Source: Barthelona sp. PAP020 (taxonomy: Eukaryota > Metamonada: BaSk clade). From it: DNA of 20,701 nt. Numbering within the stretch: position 1 is the stretch's first letter; each line of letters starts with the position of its first letter. The translations under genes and the position numbers were made by a program. Shown here in pieces: positions 15,225 through 20,701 of the stretch. The notes below the pieces were generated by a model. It was given only the letters and a program-made list of their open reading frames with translations. It searched no databases and was not told where the DNA came from. Location of the stretch: contig JARQWU010000188.1 of NCBI GenBank assembly GCA_040182905.1, positions 1 to 20,701 of the forward strand, in the 5' to 3' direction.

Positions 15225-17192
15225 ATGAAATCACAAAGTTTTCGATTTTCACATACATATGATCAACAAAAACCAATAAGAAAAGCACCAAAACCAAATT
15301 ATGATTCTAAATTTATTCCATCTTCTACCAAGTTAATTAGTTGTTCCAAATCACCAAAAATGAAATTATCAACTGAATATAATTCTGTTGATGATTTGTT
15401 GTATGGAAATGTTGTTCGTTGTCCTCTATGCCATCAATTGGTTGATGAACATATGTCTTTACCTTCTAATGCCGTTTTATTAGAAATAAGGGATTGTTTG
15501 ATGCAACAAATTGCCTTGCAAAATGAAATTCTAAAGTCTCGAAGAAAAATTATCGATAAGAAAGATGTTCGTACACGAGAAAAGGCCATTGACACTTCTG
15601 ATGATGTTAGAAAAAAGACACGTGATGCCTTTATTCAAGTAGATGAAAGGTCTTTTTCAAGTAGCAGCAAACCTATTGATATTCAGGTTCATTCACCTTC
15701 ATCTTCAGTCAAAAATATTTCTAAAAATGTTCCTGAAGAGTCTATTGTTTTTTCTACACCAATGATTTCATCAAAGAATCATGTTGAAGATGACTGTGAT
15801 GATTTAAACTCCATGTCAGATGTGTTTCTTACAGCATCACCTGAGTTAAGATCTGTTATGATTCGTTCTCGTAGGCCTTTGATTGATTCACGCCTTAGAA
15901 CTGGTCTGGGTGATTCATCCATTCGTTCACCCTTTGTTAACTATTATACTGGATCTCCTGCAAAATCCAGGTATGAGGATTTAACGTTTAGCTCTGAGAT
16001 TGAACAAAATGATCGATTGATTGGTGATCTTCCTTTTTATGAAAATGAAAATGATTCTTCTGACTTAGACGTGGATTTGCCTGAGTTAAATCCTGAAATG
16101 ACATATAAAAGGTTTAGGTCCACCCGTTCGTTAGAAACAACAGAGATTTTTGTTGACCCCAATTTGCAGTCTTCCAGTTGTTCAATTGAAAACACTATAT
16201 ATGAACTTGATTGTCAAATTGATAATGAAATGACTGTACTAGATGCCAACGTTGCTGTTGAAGATGTTTCAAACTGTAAAAATGAGAGTTTAAATGAGCA
16301 TCTGAATGATACACATTATGATTCAAATATTAATGAAGAGGAAATTGATTACACTTTTGAAACTAATGATAACGTAAATGTGGAAGCTAGTGATAAAACG
16401 GAATTGAACATTATTCTTGAAAAGGAAGATTCGGAAGAGATTGAATGTGAGATCGGAGACAAAACTTCTGATGAGCAAGAGAATATCATTTTACTTGAAA
16501 AGAACGAAGATCATGAACTTCCTGAACTATTTTCCAGAGAAAAGAATTCAGAAAATCAACAAACTTCATCAAATGATGGTATAACATCAGTATTTGAGGA
16601 TATTCCGATGAATGCTCTTGACGAATCAGATAAAAAAATTTTAATGCAGCATAAACTTATATCCGAAAATGAAATAATAGAAACAGAAGGGGAACATGAT
16701 TCAGCGATTGATAATCATGTAAATTTACCACCATCATTAGAACAAACCCCGAATTCAACTGAAATTGATAAAGAACAAGAGGTAGTTTGTGTTCCTGATA
16801 TAGCAAACGAAATAAATGATACTACTTCAGCAATAGATGAACAATCTTTAAAATTTATTGGCATAGATGATGTTGAAACAGTTTCCTCTGTGGAGGAAAA
16901 TTTGGAAATGGAAGCAGAAATTGATTTTGAAGACCTAGTAAGTGAATCTTTGGGAATATCAAAGAAACAACACCGAAACAGGCGGTTAATGAGAAAAAGT
17001 AGCACTTTAAGAGAACTTTTTTCCATATCAGACGTGGAATTGATACAGATCTTTGATGATGATAGACAACAACAAATAAAGAATCAAATTTATGATAATG
17101 GTGGAATTTCTTTTGCACATTGGGGTGATATTCCTTGTTTGTTTGATGAATATCCTTTTTTAAAACCAGTACCAATCCATGATTTGGTTTGA
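15225..17192 (+). CDS. Acidic, Ser-rich protein of unknown function
   Basis: Predicted 655 aa from ATG 15225 to TGA; I do not recognise the family. The first ~55 residues are basic and Ser/Lys/Pro-rich. A small compact block follows: RCPLCHQLVDEHMSLP (65-80), then a helix EIRDCLMQQIALQNEIL. The single CPLCH could be half of a metal site, but no second Cys pair follows nearby. Residues ~115-590 are largely disordered in character, with many Asp, Glu, Ser and Asn and no repeats I can define. The C-terminal ~60 residues look structured again: LRELFSISDVELIQIFDDDR, then GGISFAHWGDIPCLFDEYPF. Ordered ends joined by a long acidic linker suggest a scaffold or adaptor. The gene is divergent from V-ATPase D. 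Confidence 0.82.
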   Translation: MKSQSFRFSHTYDQQKPIRKAPKPNYDSKFIPSSTKLISCSKSPKMKLSTEYNSVDDLLYGNVVRCPLCHQLVDEHMSLPSNAVLLEIRDCLMQQIALQNEILKSRRKIIDKKDVRTREKAIDTSDDVRKKTRDAFIQVDERSFSSSSKPIDIQVHSPSSSVKNISKNVPEESIVFSTPMISSKNHVEDDCDDLNSMSDVFLTASPELRSVMIRSRRPLIDSRLRTGLGDSSIRSPFVNYYTGSPAKSRYEDLTFSSEIEQNDRLIGDLPFYENENDSSDLDVDLPELNPEMTYKRFRSTRSLETTEIFVDPNLQSSSCSIENTIYELDCQIDNEMTVLDANVAVEDVSNCKNESLNEHLNDTHYDSNINEEEIDYTFETNDNVNVEASDKTELNIILEKEDSEEIECEIGDKTSDEQENIILLEKNEDHELPELFSREKNSENQQTSSNDGITSVFEDIPMNALDESDKKILMQHKLISENEIIETEGEHDSAIDNHVNLPPSLEQTPNSTEIDKEQEVVCVPDIANEINDTTSAIDEQSLKFIGIDDVETVSSVEENLEMEAEIDFEDLVSESLGISKKQHRNRRLMRKSSTLRELFSISDVELIQIFDDDRQQQIKNQIYDNGGISFAHWGDIPCLFDEYPFLKPVPIHDLV

Positions 17193-17260
17193 TTTTTTTT
17201 TTTGAGATTTGGGTTTTTTTTATTCAAATCACCGTTTTGTAAAGTTAGAACTTTTTTTTA

Positions 17261-17266
17261 AATAAA
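17261..17266 (+). promoter_or_regulatory. Candidate poly(A) signal of the acidic protein gene
   Basis: AATAAA lies 69 nt past the TGA at 17190-17192, in an otherwise ORF-free 172-nt gap before the next ATG at 17365. Only position and sequence support it. Confidence 0.25.
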
Positions 17267-17364
17267 ATAATAATTTAAAGGATTTTGAACTATTCATTTC
17301 AAGAGAAGAAGATGTTGCAGTATTTTTTTTAATAGAATAACTTAATTTTCTTTTTTTGTGGAAC

Positions 17365-20244
17365 ATGAGCAGTCACTCTTCGTCCTCCTCCGAAAGCGAA
17401 AGTGATTATAATTCTGAGAATGATCATTCTAATAGCAGTTCAAGTCTTACAGATGATGATCTTTTTGAATATGAAGTTGATTTTGACAGTTTTGACCCAA
17501 AGTTTTTTCCTTTTTATTCTGATTTAATTTCTAAATGGAATATTCATTCAATTAATTTTAACAAAAATATTAAAAAGAAAGCAGGAACCCCAAGAGGCAA
17601 TTATTTATGTACTCAAATATATAAACGTCTTATTGATGAAAATAATTATGATATTCTAATAGATTTATTGGAAAAAGGTATGCCTTGTCAAGGAATTTTC
17701 AAATATTTGATTGATAAGAAAGTGGATAAAGTTTTTATCAAAAAATTTCTTCAATTTGAGTTCAATTGTTCCCAATCAATTGACATATGCTTATTTGATC
17801 AAAAAGTATGGACATGTGGTTTTATAAACTATCAAGGTTGTGAGTATTTGGTAATTTTTTCCTATATTGTTGATGAAATTGAAAAAACAAATGATTTTTC
17901 CATTTTTTTATATCGAGTTGACGATCTCACCCTTTGTTCCAAGTCCAAACTTGATATTAGACCTTTGAAAATGGAATATTCTGAGGTGTATTGCAGAGAC
18001 AATTATATCTTTCTTATTGATAGTAAAATTTACGTGTTGAGGATTGACGATATTGCCCAAGGACTTTTTACAGAAATCAGTGCTTTAGATTACTCCTTGT
18101 TCTCAGGATATTATAGTACGAATTTTTGTTTTAATAAGAGTTGTACAAGGTTTTTGTTTTGCGACAGTAAACCGCAAGTTCAGATTTTTGAACCTTCATC
18201 AGATTTTTCAACGTTGAGAAAAATTAAAACTATTGATGATGTTGGTTACTTATGTTCCAGTGTTAGTTCATCGACGAATAGTGATGAGTATTATTTTGTT
18301 GTGGACACTGATTTGCAATTGTATGATGCTAATTTTGAGCTCTCAGATCGTACAACTCTGTCAGAATCCATAGAATGTGAGAATGTTTCTTTCAATAATG
18401 ACAAGGTCTATTATTTGGATTCGCAAGAAAAGTCATTAATTGTGAAACAAGCTTCATTTGGGAAAATTCATCATCTCATTGCAATAGATCTCGATTCTAA
18501 TCTTTTTAAAACTTATACTTCATTGAAACTTTTTGTTCATGAAAATACATATTTTATCTTGAAGAACAAACAGATTTTATATTTGATAGATACGTCCATT
18601 GAAGGAAATATTATTTGTTTGGGAATTCTTAAAGTTTCCATGGATAAAATGATATTTTCTTCAAATAATTTGGTTGCTTTATTTTCAGAAAATGAATTGT
18701 GTTCTTTGATAGATATTGATTCATATTTATGTTCAACACCCTTTTTAATCAAATATTTAAAAAATAAAAGTGACAAAGAGTTTGATTTAACAAGGTTAAT
18801 TTTACCTTTTGAAATCAGAAAGCATTTTAATATGGTTCCAAATGATTTGAGTAAATTAACAATTGATAATGCTCTAAGAAACTCGGATTTAGCAGAATTG
18901 AAGGATTTTGCTAAACAGATTGTTGAATCAAATGATGTTGATAATTCAACAAATATATTATTACATGAATTTTTTACAAAAAAATTCTCATTTGACGATG
19001 TACAAGATGGTGCAAGAATTCAAGATGTTTCTTTTATACCAAACACAACTCAAATAATGCTTGCATTCGATTTTTTTGGACAAGATAGGTTTATAATATA
19101 TGATTATAAACATGATAGTGTGGTTTTTGAAAGAAAATTTATTTGTAGCAACGATATCGGATTTGTTGGTTTTGAAATCTCCCAAAATGGAGATTATTTT
19201 GCTTTAGGTATTGGAGTTAGACTTGAAATTTATTCAATAACCGATTTTGAACATAAAATAGCAGAGTTGAATTTAAATGCTGAAATTGAAGACTTTATGT
19301 TCCACAAAGAAAATAATCATCAATTATTTATTTGTTTCGGAAGTTGTTTAAAGTTATTTGATTTGAAAGAGAATAAATCTGTCGATCTAATTTTTAATGT
19401 TAATGAGGATGAAGATGAAGATGAAGAAATAATCGTGGATGTTGTTCATTTAAAAGCTGGAAAGACTATAATTGGAACAATAAATGGTAGAATTGGTGTT
19501 ATTGATGTAAAAACAGACCTTTTAGATGTGTTCAATGTGAATAATATAAGTGATATTCTTGAAATAACGTATTTAGAAGCAAATATTGGGTTACCCTGTG
19601 ATGAAGTGTATGCTATAAGTCCTAGCGATAGTGGTGAACTATTACTTGTTGCTTATGATAATTTCATAATTTTGTGGGACTTAATTACTTATGAAATTTT
19701 GGAAGTTTTTCCGTTTGAAGGATCTGAATCCCCATTGTTTTTCAATAATGATGAAAAATTTATCATACCATTCGATGATAAGTTTCATGTTGTTGACACA
19801 CAGACTCGTATCATTCAAAATATTTTCAGTTATCCAGATGGCGGAAATTTGTTTGTTCAACGTGATTTTTCAAAGAAAGATAAAAGTCTATGCATTTTAG
19901 GGTATTCCGTTAAATCAGATTGTTTTTTAAAATTTATTGATCCAATGCCTGAAGTTTTTTATTTTTACACTCAATTTTTGTATGTACAAGAAAATTTCAA
20001 AATTTTTCTGGAAAACATTCATGAATTCAAAGGAATACTTCTTCCATTTCTCAAATATTTTAGACGGGTGGATTTATTGAGGACCATCATTTCTAGTGGT
20101 TACATCATGTCAAAAGAGGAATTTGAGATCATCATTGACGCATGTTGGGATTTAGTTGACACTAACGAAAGCAGTGGTGGTAACATGTATCAATTTGTAG
20201 AAGACGAAAACAATATTTCTAGCGGTGATGAAGATGATTACTAG
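17365..20244 (+). CDS. Large beta-propeller-like protein of unknown function
   Basis: Predicted 959 aa. I start it at the first in-frame ATG (17365, MSSHSSSSSESESD) and end at TAG. The N-terminus is a Ser/Glu/Asp tract (1-35). A helical region follows (about 50-130) that includes AGTPRGNYLCTQIYKRLIDE. Residues ~137-460 and ~540-870 look like two beta-rich domains of degenerate WD40-like blades, for example ISQNGDYFALGIGVRLEIYS and ISPSDSGELLLVAYDNFIILWD. They are separated by a helical linker with a Lys-rich stretch near 475. An acidic EDEDEDEE loop interrupts the second one. The end is helical, then acidic (SSGDEDDY). Two-propeller proteins of this size include nucleolar UTP-type and coat/IFT-type subunits, but I see no diagnostic motif for any of them. 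Confidence 0.82.
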   Translation: MSSHSSSSSESESDYNSENDHSNSSSSLTDDDLFEYEVDFDSFDPKFFPFYSDLISKWNIHSINFNKNIKKKAGTPRGNYLCTQIYKRLIDENNYDILIDLLEKGMPCQGIFKYLIDKKVDKVFIKKFLQFEFNCSQSIDICLFDQKVWTCGFINYQGCEYLVIFSYIVDEIEKTNDFSIFLYRVDDLTLCSKSKLDIRPLKMEYSEVYCRDNYIFLIDSKIYVLRIDDIAQGLFTEISALDYSLFSGYYSTNFCFNKSCTRFLFCDSKPQVQIFEPSSDFSTLRKIKTIDDVGYLCSSVSSSTNSDEYYFVVDTDLQLYDANFELSDRTTLSESIECENVSFNNDKVYYLDSQEKSLIVKQASFGKIHHLIAIDLDSNLFKTYTSLKLFVHENTYFILKNKQILYLIDTSIEGNIICLGILKVSMDKMIFSSNNLVALFSENELCSLIDIDSYLCSTPFLIKYLKNKSDKEFDLTRLILPFEIRKHFNMVPNDLSKLTIDNALRNSDLAELKDFAKQIVESNDVDNSTNILLHEFFTKKFSFDDVQDGARIQDVSFIPNTTQIMLAFDFFGQDRFIIYDYKHDSVVFERKFICSNDIGFVGFEISQNGDYFALGIGVRLEIYSITDFEHKIAELNLNAEIEDFMFHKENNHQLFICFGSCLKLFDLKENKSVDLIFNVNEDEDEDEEIIVDVVHLKAGKTIIGTINGRIGVIDVKTDLLDVFNVNNISDILEITYLEANIGLPCDEVYAISPSDSGELLLVAYDNFIILWDLITYEILEVFPFEGSESPLFFNNDEKFIIPFDDKFHVVDTQTRIIQNIFSYPDGGNLFVQRDFSKKDKSLCILGYSVKSDCFLKFIDPMPEVFYFYTQFLYVQENFKIFLENIHEFKGILLPFLKYFRRVDLLRTIISSGYIMSKEEFEIIIDACWDLVDTNESSGGNMYQFVEDENNISSGDEDDY

Positions 20245-20301
20245 ATGTATTGAGGAAAAAAAAAATATATGCAGTGAGATGATGTGCTTTATAAATGTTT
20301 G

Positions 20302-20307
20302 TTTATT
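20302..20307 (-). promoter_or_regulatory. Candidate poly(A) signal of the right-edge gene
   Basis: TTTATT on the + strand reads AATAAA on the - strand, 34 nt beyond the stop of the right-edge gene. It lies in the 96-nt gap between two convergent genes. Position is right; sequence alone is weak evidence. Confidence 0.3.
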
Positions 20308-20340
20308 TTTTGTCTTTCATCTTTCAGAAAGCTCATTTAG

Positions 20341-20700
20341 CTATTCCTTTGTGTAAACAGTTAAAATGCAATTACCGATAGCTTGCAGAATCATTTCGAC
20401 TTTATCTTTTTTCAAACATGAGATGAGAACAGGATTAGAAATGATTTCAATGAAGTCCGAAAGATCTTCCTTCTCCAAACGATTAGATTGAATATTAGTG
20501 AGAATAAGAATAACCTCTGGCAAGACCTTTTGAAGGATTCTCTTCAACTCATCCTCTTCATCAAAAGTCTTCTTTGCTAAATATTCTTCGGGTATCAGGT
20601 ACAATCCTCCTTCGAAATTCAGCAAATCAACAATTGCAGCAACAACATCGTTTTGCAGGTTAGATGAAATAATGATGTTATTCTGTTGATTGTATGAATT
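20341..20700 (-). CDS. C-terminal part of an unidentified alpha-helical protein (runs off right edge)
   Basis: The minus-strand frame is open from the right edge to a TAG at 20341-20343, giving 119 visible residues. There is no in-frame ATG near 20625, so the reading continues upstream: NSYNQQNNIIISSNLQNDV precedes VAAIVDLLNFEGGLYLIPEE. The protein is helical, with leucine/isoleucine patterns such as RILQKVLPEVILILTNI and ISCLKKDKVEMILQAIGNCI. These would suit armadillo- or HEAT-type repeats, but no family can be named from so short a tail. The open frame right to the edge and the AT-matching codon use support a real gene. Confidence 0.6.
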   Translation of the reverse strand, partial: NSYNQQNNIIISSNLQNDVVAAIVDLLNFEGGLYLIPEEYLAKKTFDEEDELKRILQKVLPEVILILTNIQSNRLEKEDLSDFIEIISNPVLISCLKKDKVEMILQAIGNCILTVYTKE

Positions 20701-20701
20701 A

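Noticed and set aside
15109-15240. Trichomonad-type initiator (TCA-pyrimidine-A/T) near start codons
   Set aside because: TCA-containing strings occur before several ATGs but do not fit the consensus or a constant distance, so I do not use this to name the lineage.
16715-17175. Two overlapping antisense ORFs inside the acidic protein gene
   Set aside because: They run through a region coding on the other strand and overlap each other; composition is that of a shadow frame.
17356-17364. TTG start three codons before the propeller-protein ATG
   Set aside because: A eukaryotic gene would use the ATG at 17365; nothing supports a non-ATG start.

Overview
This is a gene-dense, strongly AT-rich stretch of eukaryotic nuclear DNA, most likely from a protist with few and very short introns. 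The eukaryotic assignment rests on the gene content: a Prp43/DHX15-type DEAH helicase, the nucleolar protein ESF1, a BuGZ/ZNF207-type zinc-finger protein, vacuolar ATPase subunit D, a choline-transporter-like (SLC44/Pns1) membrane protein, and a WD40 protein whose N-terminus looks like the end of a protein kinase. TAA, TAG and TGA all serve as stops, so the code is standard. Only one gene (V-ATPase D) needs an intron, of 39 nt. I cannot place the organism more precisely. Short AT-rich intergenic DNA and rare small introns would fit several amoeboid or flagellate lineages, and the long Asn/Gln runs typical of dictyostelids are absent.

Layout, left to right. (1) 1-1276 (+): 3' part of a kinase-like / coiled-coil / seven-blade WD40 gene, running off the left edge. 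(2) 1745-4063 (-): DHX15/Prp43 helicase. (3) 4344-5816 (+): ESF1, head-to-head with the helicase over 280 nt. (4) 6023-7135 (+): membrane-anchored hormone-sensitive-lipase-family esterase. (5) 7277-7819 (-): compact BuGZ-like protein. (6) 8099-10015 (+): unassigned coiled-coil protein, divergent from (5). (7) 10176-11639 (+): choline-transporter-like protein. (8) 11992-14142 (-): long coiled-coil protein with a PH-like C-terminus. (9) 14308-15114 (-): V-ATPase subunit D, two exons. (10) 15225-17192 (+): unassigned acidic protein. (11) 17365-20244 (+): unassigned beta-propeller-like protein. (12) 20341-20700 (-): C-terminal part of a helical protein running off the right edge.

There is no operon-like logic overall. 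Genes sit on both strands with gaps of about 95-470 nt. The clearest functional pairing is DHX15/Prp43 with ESF1: both families act in ribosome biogenesis and the two genes share one divergent promoter region. The other shared upstream regions are BuGZ-like/coiled-coil (279 nt) and V-ATPase D/acidic protein (110 nt). I found no tRNA, rRNA, CRISPR array, transposon or virus-like gene. The most distinctive items are the kinase-coiled-coil-WD40 architecture, the very small BuGZ with its GLEBS-like motif at the extreme C-terminus, two minimal upstream ORFs directly before the coiled-coil gene at 8099, and the tiny V-ATPase intron with a competing splice acceptor.
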